A stretch of 64,000 bases of DNA from Halomonas ventosae (GCF_004361885.1 NZ_SNWH01000002.1:62001-126000); one strand, 5' to 3'; positions 8,204-16,775 are shown, counted from the first letter of the stretch. A program made the numbers and translations. The notes: a model not told the origin generated them from the letters alone.

Positions 8204-8956
8204 ATGGCCGTCGAGATCAATTCCAAGATCGTGTCCTACAGCGTCAAGAAGGCGGTGGAAGAGCCGCCCCTGGCCGAGGAGAACCCGCTCACGGTGCGTA
8301 TCCCCTCACGTCCCGAGGGTACCCTGGAGGCCGTGTCGGAGAAGATCTCCTACGTCGGCGCCGAGGGTCGCAAGAAGGTCTACCTGCTGGTGTCGTTCAT
8401 GCCGGTGGAGGGCGTGCTGGGCGGCAAGCGGGTGGTGATCGAGCGTCCGGTGGAGTTCTTCTTCCCCTCCGGCCAGCTCTCCAGCGAGCACCAGTGGATC
8501 ACCGCCACCATGCGCAGCCTGTCGCTGGCCGCCCGGGGCGGCTACGTCACCCAGGCGGTGGCCGACCTGCGCAAGGTGGCCTGGGACAAGGGCCTGGTGC
8601 GCTGCGGCATGAACCGCTGGGGCAAGCCGATGTTCCACGACTCCGAGGTCGCGGCCATCGCCTGGTCGATCCAGCAGATTCTCTTTCGTCGCGGCTTCCT
8701 CGACCAGGACGGCAATCAGGTGCCGGTGGAGGAGCTGGTCAGCCGCTATGCCCAGCGCCTGGCCAGCGGGCATCCCTGGCAGCCGCCCACCAACGAGGAG
8801 ATCGAGCAGATCGAGCGCAAGGCGCAGCATGCTGATCACGCCAAGAGTGACGGCCCCACCGTGGTGGGCCACTGCCCCGAGTGCAACGGCGAGCTGATCA
8901 TGATGGATGGCTGCCCCACCTGCTATTCCGGCTGCGGCTGGTCCAAGTGTGGATAA
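8204..8956 (+). CDS. nrdJb: NrdJb, C-terminal component of class II ribonucleotide reductase
   Basis: This 250-residue protein corresponds to the C-terminal part of single-chain NrdJ enzymes. It has a TSCPD-type core (TLEAVSEKISYVG, ATMRSLSLAARGG, DLRKVAWDKGLVRCG) and a cysteine-rich tail CPECNGELIMMDGCPTCYSGCGWSKCG-like, running at 233-250, which supplies the thiols that reduce the active-site disulfide and may bind zinc. The ATG at 8204 follows a GAGGAG site. The 174-bp gap after nrdJa shows no terminator, so the two are probably co-transcribed. Confidence 0.85.
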   Translation: MAVEINSKIVSYSVKKAVEEPPLAEENPLTVRIPSRPEGTLEAVSEKISYVGAEGRKKVYLLVSFMPVEGVLGGKRVVIERPVEFFFPSGQLSSEHQWITATMRSLSLAARGGYVTQAVADLRKVAWDKGLVRCGMNRWGKPMFHDSEVAAIAWSIQQILFRRGFLDQDGNQVPVEELVSRYAQRLASGHPWQPPTNEEIEQIERKAQHADHAKSDGPTVVGHCPECNGELIMMDGCPTCYSGCGWSKCG

Positions 8957-8961
8957 GAGAG

Positions 8962-8996
8962 CTCGAGCAAGGTGCTACGGACTCGAGCAAGGCGCT
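8962..8996 (+). repeat. Short tandem repeat after nrdJb
   Basis: Two copies of a 15-mer (CTCGAGCAAGGTGCT at 8962 and the same with one change at 8982) occur with a 20-bp period in the 163-bp gap between converging nrdJb and the PepSY reductase gene. I see no clear terminator there. Confidence 0.5.
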
Positions 8997-9119
8997 GTGG
9001 GTAAGTCAGGCCGGCCGAGCTGACCCCGCCCTTATGGCCATGGAGATGCCCCGGGTCGCTTGCGCGTCCTGGGGCGTCTGCGTTGGGGCAAGCCGCCATG
9101 GTGGCTCAGGGGCATGGTG

Positions 9120-11348
9120 TCAATAGACGTCTTCACGATAGCGCCCCTGGGCCTTGAGCGTTGCGACGTCCATGCCAAGCGGTGCAATGACCTCGTCCAT
9201 CGCCGCCATGACGCTTGCCGCCATATCCCGGCCGCCGCAGACCAGGATCTGTGCGCCCTTCTCGATCAATCGGCGTAGTTGCACCGCATCCACGGAGATC
9301 TTGTCCTGAACATAGGCGCTATCGCTGACGCGGGAGAAGACGGCATTCAGCTCTGTCAGCCGCTTGTCCTCCATATAGGTGTTCAGTTCAGGTTCATAGA
9401 GGAAGTCGGACTGTGGACTACGGCCGCCCCAATAGAGGTGCATGGAGCGATGCGCCTTGTTGTGGCGTATGAAGCCGATCAGCGGCCCGATCCCGGTGCC
9501 CGCGCCGATCAGCACCACCGGCGCCTTGCCGGCGGCAGGGCGAAAGTCCGGGTTGGGCTGGATGAAGGCCTCGATCGTACCGCCTACCGGCAGCGCATGG
9601 AGGAAGCTCGAACACAGGCCACCAGGATGATGACGCACGCAGATCTCCAGGGTGCCATCCTTCGAGGCGGAAGCCAGCGAATAGAAGCGCGGCACGTGGC
9701 TGTCCGGCGGCAGGATGCCGACCAGGTCGCCGGCCTCGAAAGGCGGCAGGCCGGTTCGCCCCAGCAAACGGTTCAGCAGGCTGGGCTGGCTGCCGTTCTC
9801 GGGCGCCCTGAAGCGCAACACGGCGGTGGGAGCCTGCACGTCGGCGCCGTAATCCACCCGCTCGCCGAGTTTCAGGGTGGTGGTGTGGGGACGGGTGGGG
9901 GTGTGGATCAGTGTCAGCTCGGTACTGATCGCCTTGCTCACCGCGTCTCCCCAGCGGGTGAACGCCTGCGGTGATTGCTGGTTGATGGTGTCGAGCGGCA
10001 GCAGCTGTGGCCAACCCTTGGCGGCGAGCGCCGCCTCGACCTCTTTCGCGAACCCACAGAACCGGGGGAATTGCCGGTCACCGAAGCCCAGCACGGCAAC
10101 CGGGAGGTCGGGCGTGTTGGACATCTTCTCGAGCCGTGCCAGGAACCGGCTGGCCGAGGCCGGCGCATCGCCATCCCCGTAGGTCGCAGTGAGGATGAAC
10201 AGCCGTTTCGCGCCGCGATAGCCGGAGGCCAGCTGGTTCATGGGAGCGGTATGCACGCGGTGGCCCTTCCGCGCCAGGCTGTCGTGCAGCGTCCTGGCGA
10301 AGCCCCAGGTCGTGTTGCCTTCGCTGCCGACGAGGATGATGCTGTCCGCGGCGTTTGGCCCGCTGTTGGCGGCGAGCTTGGGTTTCGACTGCTGGCGCTT
10401 CCACCAGATTATCGGACCTGTCACGGCCATCACCGGCACCGTCAGGGAGGCCAGGCCGAGGATGACGCCAAGCCACCAGAGACCTTCGCCGGTGTGAAGC
10501 ATATAGATGAACTCATAGAGCCTGTGGGTCGCATCATGGGGTTGGTAGGAGAGCCACTCGCCGCTGGCCTGGTCGATATAACCGGCGCCTTGATCGGTAC
10601 TCAGTGAGTACATGTCCGTGGGATCGTTCGGATAGGGGTAGACCAACTCCCGCAGGTCGTTGAGGTCGGTTGCCTTCAAGGCCGACAGGGTGTCGACGGC
10701 GGCGGGGGGGCCCCCGCTCACCTCCATCGGGAATTCGGGCTCGGCCGCCACGCCCTCCGGAGCCAGGCCGAAGGTGGTGGCAGAGAGGTAGGATGCGGTC
10801 AGCCCCGACAGAAGCAGGCCGAGCATCGCTGCTCTACCGAGCTCGATGTGCAGTCGCTGGATCAGGGTGCCGCGCACCGGACGCAACAGCTGGCGCCATC
10901 CACCCAGGCGAGCGGCCAGCAGCAGCGCACCGGAGATCGCCAGCACCACCATCGCCAGCGCCATGATGCCTGCCACCGCGCGACCGGGCATATCGAGCAG
11001 CAGTGAGCGGTGCAGGTTCTTTACCCAGGCCGAGAATGATGACGGTTCATAGGCGGCGATGGATTGCCCGGTGCGCGGATCCACCCGATCGGCCCCCATC
11101 TGGCCGTCTCGGGTGTAATAGACGATCAGGGTGCCCAAGGGCGTGCGCTCGATCTGATTGACCCCCGGGTAATGCTCCGCCACCTTGCCTGCCAATTCGG
11201 CGACGCTGATCTGCCCGGTGGCGGGAACTACAACGGACCCCGCCCGCTCGAGCGCCGGGTTGAGCGACAGGATCGCCCCGGTCACCGAGAGAACGATGAC
11301 GAACAGCGCCGCGATCAGGCCGGGCAGCGAATGAAACTGGCGTAGCAT
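9120..11348 (-). CDS. PepSY-anchored flavodoxin/ferredoxin-reductase protein
   Basis: The 742-residue membrane flavoprotein joins four parts: a PepSY-type N-terminal region (membrane span 10-32, periplasmic PepSY fold about 45-110, further spans near 125-147, 172-192 and 290-315), a flavodoxin domain (337-475, starting IILVGSEGNTTWGF), an FAD domain (PRFYSLASA) and an NAD(P)H domain (LIGAGTGIGPLIGFIRHN, YWGGRSP, CGGRDMA). The order resembles cytochrome P450 reductase or sulfite reductase alpha fused to a membrane anchor. It should pass electrons from cytosolic NAD(P)H towards the membrane or periplasm; the acceptor is unknown, with ferric iron or a periplasmic protein as options. The ATG at 11348 has a GAGGAG site and lies 22 bp after the DUF2271 gene. 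Confidence 0.82.
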   Translation of the reverse strand: MLRQFHSLPGLIAALFVIVLSVTGAILSLNPALERAGSVVVPATGQISVAELAGKVAEHYPGVNQIERTPLGTLIVYYTRDGQMGADRVDPRTGQSIAAYEPSSFSAWVKNLHRSLLLDMPGRAVAGIMALAMVVLAISGALLLAARLGGWRQLLRPVRGTLIQRLHIELGRAAMLGLLLSGLTASYLSATTFGLAPEGVAAEPEFPMEVSGGPPAAVDTLSALKATDLNDLRELVYPYPNDPTDMYSLSTDQGAGYIDQASGEWLSYQPHDATHRLYEFIYMLHTGEGLWWLGVILGLASLTVPVMAVTGPIIWWKRQQSKPKLAANSGPNAADSIILVGSEGNTTWGFARTLHDSLARKGHRVHTAPMNQLASGYRGAKRLFILTATYGDGDAPASASRFLARLEKMSNTPDLPVAVLGFGDRQFPRFCGFAKEVEAALAAKGWPQLLPLDTINQQSPQAFTRWGDAVSKAISTELTLIHTPTRPHTTTLKLGERVDYGADVQAPTAVLRFRAPENGSQPSLLNRLLGRTGLPPFEAGDLVGILPPDSHVPRFYSLASASKDGTLEICVRHHPGGLCSSFLHALPVGGTIEAFIQPNPDFRPAAGKAPVVLIGAGTGIGPLIGFIRHNKAHRSMHLYWGGRSPQSDFLYEPELNTYMEDKRLTELNAVFSRVSDSAYVQDKISVDAVQLRRLIEKGAQILVCGGRDMAASVMAAMDEVIAPLGMDVATLKAQGRYREDVY

Positions 11349-11370
11349 GGTAGCTGTGCTCCTCGATCAA

Positions 11371-11847
11371 TCAGAAGGCGTAGCGGAACGACTGCACGTA
11401 GCCGCGGCCCGAGACCGGCTTGCCTGCGCCCTCGGTGGTCAGCGGGGCGACGACGTCGTAACGATTGTCACGCCGGTCCTCGACGGCGGTGTCCACTCGC
11501 ACCTCATACCCCGCGTCGAACAGCTCATCGGCAAGATCCAGGGTGAGGGTCAGGGAGCGTCCGCTGCCGACGCTGGCCCCGCTCAGTCCGTCATATTCAC
11601 TCCTGCGCTGGCCGCTGCCTCGCGCCCAGCCCCGCAGGTGCTTGTAGTATTTCGACTTCTCGCCGGCGATCCAGAGCGTTCCTGCATATTGGCCGTTAGC
11701 ATCAGTGAGATAGAGCGCCATATAGGCGCCATCGCCGCGATACTCTTTGAGCTCGGTGGTGAAGGTCACCTCGCGTGCCTGGGCTAGAGCCGGCAAGGTG
11801 ATGGCGGCGGCAAGGCCGAGGGCCAGAGCAAGGTTGAGTTTTTTCAT
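11371..11847 (-). CDS. DUF2271 periplasmic protein
   Basis: The protein is 158 residues with a signal peptide (MKKLNLALALGLAAAITLPALAQA) and a mature region REVTFTTELKEY, AGTLWIAGEKSKYYKHLRGW, typical of DUF2271 proteins that accompany PepSY reductases. The biochemical role is not known to me. The start at 11847 is chosen for the signal peptide; the frame continues open upstream without coding character. The operon continues with the PepSY flavoprotein. A 16-bp box (11895-11910) shared with two neighbouring promoters lies 48 bp upstream, so the adjacent response regulator probably controls it. Confidence 0.78.
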   Translation of the reverse strand: MKKLNLALALGLAAAITLPALAQAREVTFTTELKEYRGDGAYMALYLTDANGQYAGTLWIAGEKSKYYKHLRGWARGSGQRRSEYDGLSGASVGSGRSLTLTLDLADELFDAGYEVRVDTAVEDRRDNRYDVVAPLTTEGAGKPVSGRGYVQSFRYAF

Positions 11848-11894
11848 CGTCTGTTCTCCGTGACATGTCGATACGAGCAACCTAGCGTCGCTCG

Positions 11895-11910
11895 CTGACA
11901 GCGGCCTGAA
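11895..11910 (-). promoter_or_regulatory. Shared response-regulator box, copy 1
   Basis: On the minus strand the site reads TTCAGGCCGCTGTCAG. TCAG recurs after 11 bp, the direct-repeat pattern usual for OmpR-family regulators. It lies 48 bp before the DUF2271 start. Confidence 0.55.
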
Positions 11911-12011
11911 GTGAGAGGCAACATTCGCGGTTCGCACCGATGTTGGATAGGGGGCTGAAGCGCCCCGCGGAAACGTGCAAGGCGATAAAGCGCCGCTGTG
12001 GAGTGACGAAT

Positions 12012-12419
12012 TCACTGGATGCGAACGGACGGGCGGCCACTGATGATGCTGCTGTTGGGAGCGGGACGGGTATCAGAGCGCTGACGGGTATTGTTTCCGT
12101 CATCGTCGTCATCGTCATCGTCTTCGTCGTCGTCTTCGTCGTCTTCGTCGTCTTCGATTTCCAACTCGCGCAAGCGCAGCGATGCCGGGGCATACTCCGC
12201 CTCGACCTTGTTGCCATCCTGATCAAAACCCTTGACCTCATAGCAGCCGTCATCGATGACGATACGACGTACCTCCCAGCCTTCGGCCTCGAGTTTCTGG
12301 CGCAGGACTTCACGAGGCTGCCAGTCGGAGACTGGATCACCACAATCGTCATCGGCGAAGGTCATGGCGCTCGCCAGGGTGGCGGCCAGGGTGGTAGTGA
12401 CAAGCAGTGGCGTTTTCAT
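12012..12419 (-). CDS. Small PepSY protein with polyacidic tail
   Basis: The 135-residue protein has a signal peptide (to about residue 22), one PepSY-like unit (REVLRQKLEAEGWEVRRIVIDDGCYEVKGFDQDG) with two cysteines (C26, C59) and then an almost pure Asp/Glu run of about 19 residues followed by a disordered tail. The run is encoded by a GTC/ATC/TTC-type triplet tract (minus-strand view GAC/GAT/GAA) at 12098-12156. Such acidic runs often bind cations, so a metal-sensing or buffering role is possible but unproven. Start 12419 has an AGGAG site. It is divergent from the two-component genes and has its own copy of the shared box (12475-12490). Confidence 0.7.
   Translation of the reverse strand: MKTPLLVTTTLAATLASAMTFADDDCGDPVSDWQPREVLRQKLEAEGWEVRRIVIDDGCYEVKGFDQDGNKVEAEYAPASLRLRELEIEDDEDDEDDDEDDDDDDDDGNNTRQRSDTRPAPNSSIISGRPSVRIQ
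12098..12156. repeat. Imperfect triplet repeat encoding the Asp/Glu run
   Basis: The tract is built of GTC, ATC and TTC triplets on the plus strand. Length change by slippage would alter the acidic run without shifting the frame. Confidence 0.6.
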
Positions 12420-12474
12420 GGTCTTCTCCTGGTGAGTCCAGTTGATGGTTACGCTGTTATGCTAAGCCAGTCTT

Positions 12475-12490
12475 CTGACAGCAACCTGAA
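12475..12490 (-). promoter_or_regulatory. Shared response-regulator box, copy 2
   Basis: On the minus strand it reads TTCAGGTTGCTGTCAG, differing from copy 1 at two bases, both outside the TCAG repeats. It lies 56 bp before the PepSY gene start. Confidence 0.55.
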
Positions 12491-12533
12491 AAGGGCACTA
12501 CCACACGTCTGCCCGCAGGTGACACCAGCTTCG

Positions 12534-12549
12534 TTCAGGCCGCCGTCAG
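12534..12549 (+). promoter_or_regulatory. Shared response-regulator box, copy 3
   Basis: On the plus strand it reads TTCAGGCCGCCGTCAG, one base different from copy 1, and points towards the response regulator gene 56 bp downstream. It implies autoregulation. Confidence 0.55.
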
Positions 12550-12604
12550 ACAGATCTGCTAGCGTCACGATCAAGAGAGCCGGGTGAAGCAAGGAGGTCA
12601 AGGC

Positions 12605-13264
12605 GTGCGGATATTATTGATCGAGGATGCTCTCCCCCTGGGCGAGGCGGTGCATGATCAGGTCACCGAGGATGGCCATGCGGTGGACTGGATGCAGTGC
12701 CTCAAGCATGCTGAAGCGAGTGTCGCGACAACTTCCTACGACCTGATTCTGCTCGACCTGATGCTGCCCGACGGTCGGGGGATCGAATTCTTAAAACGCC
12801 GTCGCAAGGCGGGCGATACCACACCAGTCATCATTTTGACCGCGCGGGACCAGATTTCCGATCGCATCGAAGGATTGAATGCCGGCGCGGACGACTACCT
12901 GGTCAAGCCCTTCGACCTGGCGGAGCTCTCGGCACGTATCGCCGCCGTGGCGCGGCGCTATGCGGGCAACCCCAATCCGCTGATTCGTGTGGGCGAGCTG
13001 GAGATTGATCTGGTCAGTCATTCGCTTCGCCGGGCAGGATGCAGCATCGAACTCACAGCGCGCGAGTGGGCCTTGTTTGAAGTGCTCGTGCAACATCCAG
13101 ATACGCTGCTGTCGCGGTCTCAGCTCGAGGATCGGCTATATGCCTTTGGTGCGGAGATCGAGAGCAACACTGTCGAGGTGCATATCAGCCGCATACGCAA
13201 GAAGCTGGGACGTGGCAGCATCGAAACCGTGCGTGGCATGGGCTATCGACTGGGGCGAAGATGA
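12605..13264 (+). CDS. OmpR-family response regulator
   Basis: The 219-residue protein has a receiver domain (RILLIEDALPLG with D8; phospho-acceptor D51 in LILLDLMLPDG; conserved K in LVKPFDLAEL) and a winged-helix DNA-binding domain (LTAREWALFEVL, VEVHISRIRKKLG, TVRGMGYRL). The GTG at 12605 is preferred because a perfect AAGGAGGT site lies just upstream; an alternative GTG at 12584 would place that site inside the gene. The stop overlaps the kinase ATG by four bases. It resembles the QseB/PmrA/TctD group. The likely targets are the PepSY/DUF2271 units that share its upstream box. Confidence 0.9.
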   Translation: MRILLIEDALPLGEAVHDQVTEDGHAVDWMQCLKHAEASVATTSYDLILLDLMLPDGRGIEFLKRRRKAGDTTPVIILTARDQISDRIEGLNAGADDYLVKPFDLAELSARIAAVARRYAGNPNPLIRVGELEIDLVSHSLRRAGCSIELTAREWALFEVLVQHPDTLLSRSQLEDRLYAFGAEIESNTVEVHISRIRKKLGRGSIETVRGMGYRLGRR

Positions 13265-14586
13265 GCCGGCCGGTTAGTCTGCAGTATCGCCTCAGCCTTG
13301 GCTTGACGCTGGGGGTGACGCTGCTCTGGCTGATCGCCACCACGGTCACGGCGCTGATCGTTGAACATACTATCGACAGGACCCTGGATAGTTCCCTGGA
13401 AGAGACCGCGCAACGCATCCTGTCGCTGGCCGTCGTCGAGATCTACAGCCGCGAAGATGACGGCATGCTTCAGCAGGTGGCCGCACTGCGCCCTCACGAC
13501 GAGTACATCACCTACTTGATTCGGGAAAGGGATGGCACGCCATTGCTTGCCTCGCATGATGTGGAGCTGTCCACTTTTCCACAGACGCCGCAGGTAGGGC
13601 TGCGCAGCACGGCGACACATCGTCTCTACGGCACCACCGCGGTCAGCGACACCTTTTTCATCGAGGTTGCCGAGCCGTTGGCTTCTCGCCGCCAGACAAA
13701 ATGGCAGGCGATGGCAATGCTGCTCCTGCCGTTGACGGGTCTGATACCCATGAGCCTTATTGGCGTCTGGTGGCTGGTGCGTCATAGCTTGAATGGAGTG
13801 AGAGCGTACCAGCATGCGCTCGCGGCTCGCGGGGCGGGGGATCTGTCTCGGGTGGAGGAGATGCGCCTGCCGGCGGAACTCGTGCCCATCGCCGAGGCGG
13901 TGAACCATCTGCTGGAGCGATTGCGCCGCGCATTGGAGTCTGAACGCAGCTTCACGGCGAACAGCGCCCATGAGCTGCGCACCCCCCTGGCGGCGACCCT
14001 GGCTCAGGTGCAGCGTCTGCGCCACGAAGCGCCGCCGGGGCGGCTGCAGGAGCGGGCGGCCCGCATCGAGGCGTCGCTGCGTGAGCTTTCGCGGCTATCG
14101 GAGAAGCTGATGCAGCTGGCCAAGGCGGAGGGCAGTGGTCTTTTGACCGAGAAGCCCCAGGACGTCAGGCCGATCATTACCCACGTCGTGGATGATTTTT
14201 GTCGTGTGCCCGAGACGCGCCTCGACGTCTTTCTGCCCGAGAAGGCGCCGGTGCTTTCCTCGATTGATCCAGATGCCTTCGCGATCTTGCTCCGCAATCT
14301 GATCGAGAATGCCTTGAAACATGGTGCCGAGGATAAGCCCGTGGAAGTCAATCTGACAGCGGAGGGGATGCTGCGTGTGGTCAACGCGGGGCCGGTGATT
14401 CCGGCAGAGGTTCTCGCTCGGCTGACGGATCGCTTCTCCCGGGGCAATACCCGGGCCAGTGGCTCCGGCCTGGGTCTCGCCATCGCTCAAGCGATTGCGG
14501 CCGGGGTAGGGGCTACCCTCACGCTGGCCTCCCCCGCGACGGACAGGCTGGATGGCTTCGAGGCGCGCCTTCGCCTCCCCTCTTGA
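13261..14586 (+). CDS. Sensor histidine kinase, QseC/PmrB-like
   Basis: The 441-residue membrane kinase has a first span (about 14-36), a periplasmic sensor domain of about 110 residues, a second span (about 150-173), a HAMP-like linker, the phospho-acceptor box SAHELRTPLAATL (H237), the N box LRNLIENALKHG and G box GSGLGLAIAQAI. It phosphorylates the regulator whose gene it overlaps. The sensed signal is unknown. Because the neighbours are PepSY and electron-transfer proteins, metals or periplasmic redox state are plausible inputs. Confidence 0.9.
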   Translation: MSRPVSLQYRLSLGLTLGVTLLWLIATTVTALIVEHTIDRTLDSSLEETAQRILSLAVVEIYSREDDGMLQQVAALRPHDEYITYLIRERDGTPLLASHDVELSTFPQTPQVGLRSTATHRLYGTTAVSDTFFIEVAEPLASRRQTKWQAMAMLLLPLTGLIPMSLIGVWWLVRHSLNGVRAYQHALAARGAGDLSRVEEMRLPAELVPIAEAVNHLLERLRRALESERSFTANSAHELRTPLAATLAQVQRLRHEAPPGRLQERAARIEASLRELSRLSEKLMQLAKAEGSGLLTEKPQDVRPIITHVVDDFCRVPETRLDVFLPEKAPVLSSIDPDAFAILLRNLIENALKHGAEDKPVEVNLTAEGMLRVVNAGPVIPAEVLARLTDRFSRGNTRASGSGLGLAIAQAIAAGVGATLTLASPATDRLDGFEARLRLPS

Positions 14587-14638
14587 GCGATTGGTGCCGC
14601 TAGGCGCCCGACCCGCCGCTAAACTCGCATAGCCCTGC

Positions 14639-15303
14639 TCACAGCCCGATACGGTGCGCCCGGTCGGTAAAGAAGATGCCGCTGGGCGACTCGGCCGGCA
14701 GCCGCGCCACTTCCTCCAGGGTGCGGGTGTCGTAGACCACCACCCGGTCGCTGTCGCGGGCCGAGATCCACACCTGCTCGCCCCGCGGGGTGAACTCCAT
14801 ATGCAGTACCGCCTCGCCCGGTTCCAGGCTGGCCACGATCTCGCGGCGCTCGGTGTCGATCACCTGCACCACGTCGTTGTCGGGGTGGGCGAAGTTGACC
14901 CACACCTGGCGCTCGTCGGGACGGGTCATCACGAAGACCGGCTGGCCATGAACCGGGATACGGTCGATCAACGACCAGTCATCGGCGTCGGCGACCAGCA
15001 CCTCGTGGCGGCCCACCGCCGGTAGCCAGGCCGCGTCATCGGCCAGCGCCCAGCCCTCCAGATGGGGCATCTTGTAGACCTGCAGGCGCTCCTCGCCGTG
15101 GCCGTAGTTCGGCAGGATGCGTTTCACACCCTGCTCCGGGTGCCACAGGTCGAGCAGCGTCAGGCCATCTTCGCCGAACAGCCCGGCGATGTAGTAGCGC
15201 CCGCTGGGGTCGATCAGGGCGTCGTAGGGTTCCTCGCCGATAGCGGTGAAGCGGGTCACCTCGGGAGTGTCGCCGTGCATGTCGACCAGCTGGATCTGGC
15301 CGG
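14639..15303 (-). pseudogene. nirF: nirF remnant (C-terminal two thirds)
   Basis: The frame encodes the end of NirF, a periplasmic beta-propeller protein needed for heme d1 maturation. It has PYDALIDPSGRYYIAGLFGEDG, PHLEGWALADDAAW, GQPVFVMTRPDERQVWVNFAHPDND and the family's C-terminal PSGIFF..RAHRIGL. Similarity begins abruptly at about 15303, where on the other strand nirJ sequence begins. The signal peptide and N-terminal third are therefore missing. No start signal is present at the first ATG (15280). I regard it as a truncated remnant. Confidence 0.82.
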
Positions 15304-15884
15304 CGCTACAGCAAGCAGGACGCCTGGTACCGCATGACCCGCGACGCCATGACCCGGTTGTTCGACCACTGTCGTGACGAACTCGAGCGCGGCGTGGCGC
15401 GCGAGTACGTCACCGGCAACAACGACGCCGACGGCCCCTTCCTGCTGATGTGGGCTCGCCAGCACTTCCCCGAGCAGGCCGAGGCCCTGGAACGGCAGCT
15501 GCTCAACTGGGGCGGCAACGCCTCCGGCGAGCATATCGCCAACATCGACAACCTGGGCCACGTCCACCCCGACACCTTCTGGTGGGACCACGACCTGGGC
15601 AATGTACGCGAGCGACCCTTCTCCGAGATCTGGCGCGACACCCGGGACCCCTTGATGCTGGGTTTTCGCCAGCGACCGCGGCCGTGAAGGGGCGCTGCGG
15701 TGAGTGCCGCTATCTGGCGATCTGCAACGGCAATACCCGAGTGCGGGCCTGGAAGGTCTCCGGTGACCCCTGGGAAGAGGATCCCGGCTGCTACCTGACC
15801 AACGGCGAGATCGGGGTCGAGGGCGCCGGCGAGCGCCGTATCTTTGCCCCCTATGAGGCCATCCAGGCCGTCGAACTTCCGTAG
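15304..15884 (+). pseudogene. nirJ: nirJ remnant, truncated and frameshifted
   Basis: It matches the C-terminal half of NirJ, the radical-SAM enzyme of heme d1 synthesis: YVTGNNDADGPFLLMWARQH, GGNASGEHIANIDNLG, HPDTFWWDHDLGNVRERPF, then CGECRYLAICNGNTRVRA with the auxiliary-cluster cysteines. The first part is in one frame up to about 15675 and the second in another from 15677, so a one-base change near 15676 breaks the gene. The N-terminal radical-SAM domain with its CxxxCxxC motif is absent. Confidence 0.85.
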
Positions 15885-15903
15885 GCTTGCGAGGAATTCC
15901 GCC

Positions 15904-16012
15904 ATGCCGTCACGTCGCGTTTCCTATGACCTCGCCGAGTCTCCTCTGGCGCCCGGCGAGGTGGCCATCGTCGGTGCCGGGCCCGGCGACCCGGGGCTGC
16001 TGATTCAAGACC
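15904..16012 (+). pseudogene. nirE: nirE remnant (N-terminus only)
   Basis: Starting at an ATG with an AGGAAT-like site, about 36 codons encode the beginning of a uroporphyrinogen-III C-methyltransferase: PGEVAIVGAGPGDPGLL is the SAM-binding start of NirE/CobA/CysG enzymes. The match stops after GLL and passes directly into nirN-like sequence, so a deletion removed the rest. Gene order nirJ-nirE-nirN is the order known in Pseudomonas nir clusters, which supports NirE over CysG. Confidence 0.72.
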
Positions 16013-16720
16013 CGCTACGCCCTGCACGGCGGGCCCAAGTTCAGCCCCGATGGGCGCCATGTTTTCTTCGGCTCGCGGGATGGTTGGATCACCAAGGTCG
16101 ACCTCTACAACCTGACGGTAGTGGCCGAGGTGCGCGCCGGCATCAACATGCGCAATATCGCCGTCTCCGCCGATGGCCGCTATGTGATGGCCGCCAACTA
16201 CCTGCCCCATAGCCTGGTACTGTTCGACGCCCACAACCTCGATCTGATGAAGGTCTACCCGGTGGTGGGCGAGGATGGCGAGAGCTCCCGGGTCAGTGCC
16301 GTCTATGCCGCTCCGCCGCGGGGCAGCTTCATTGCTGCCCTCAAGGATCTCAAGGAGGTGTGGGAGATTCCCTGGCCGTTGCCCGCCGAGCCGGTGGTCG
16401 CCACCGGTCACATGGCCACTCCGCTCGAGCCGCAGCGCCGCCACGACACGCCCACCTTCCAGGTGCGGCGCATCCCGGTGCCCGACTACTTGGACGACTT
16501 CTTCTTCGATCTCGAATATGAACACGTCATCGGCGCCTCCCGAGGTGGGGAGAGTGACGGCCAGGGTGGCATGGTGATCAACCTGGATAGCGGCGCAAAG
16601 GTGGCCGACCTGCCGCTGGAGGGAATGCCCCACCTCGGCTCGGGCATCACCTGGGAGTATCAGGGGCGTCGCGTCATGGCGCTGCCGCACCTCACCAAGG
16701 CGGCGGTCAGCCTCTCTTCG
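16013..16720 (+). pseudogene. nirN: nirN-like cytochrome d1-domain remnant
   Basis: The frame encodes most of a d1-type beta-propeller: YALHGGPKFSPDGRHVFFGS, SRDGWITKVDLYNL, AGINMRNIAVSADGRYVMAANY, PEYLDD-like PDYLDDFFFD and GMPHLGSGITWEYQGRRVMA. NirN resembles nitrite reductase NirS and inserts the last double bond in heme d1. The cytochrome c domain expected before it and the final blades are missing at both ends. The frame runs to a stop at 16765 through sequence that no longer looks like the family. NirF or NirS identity is less likely. Confidence 0.68.
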
Positions 16721-16761
16721 CTCGCGACAGGATTGAGCGGCTTTTGTTATAAGAAGTATTA

Positions 16762-16775
16762 TTGATACTTGTCAT
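16762..16775 (+). promoter_or_regulatory. Dnr/Anr box upstream of nnrS
   Basis: TTGATACTTGTCAT matches TTGAT-N4-GTCAA at nine of ten positions. A CACAAT -10 element at 16798-16803 puts the box centre near -41.5, the class II activator position. Confidence 0.65.

Noticed and set aside
12584-12604. Earlier GTG start for the response regulator
   Set aside because: It would place the perfect AAGGAGGT ribosome-binding site inside the coding sequence and add seven residues absent from receiver domains.
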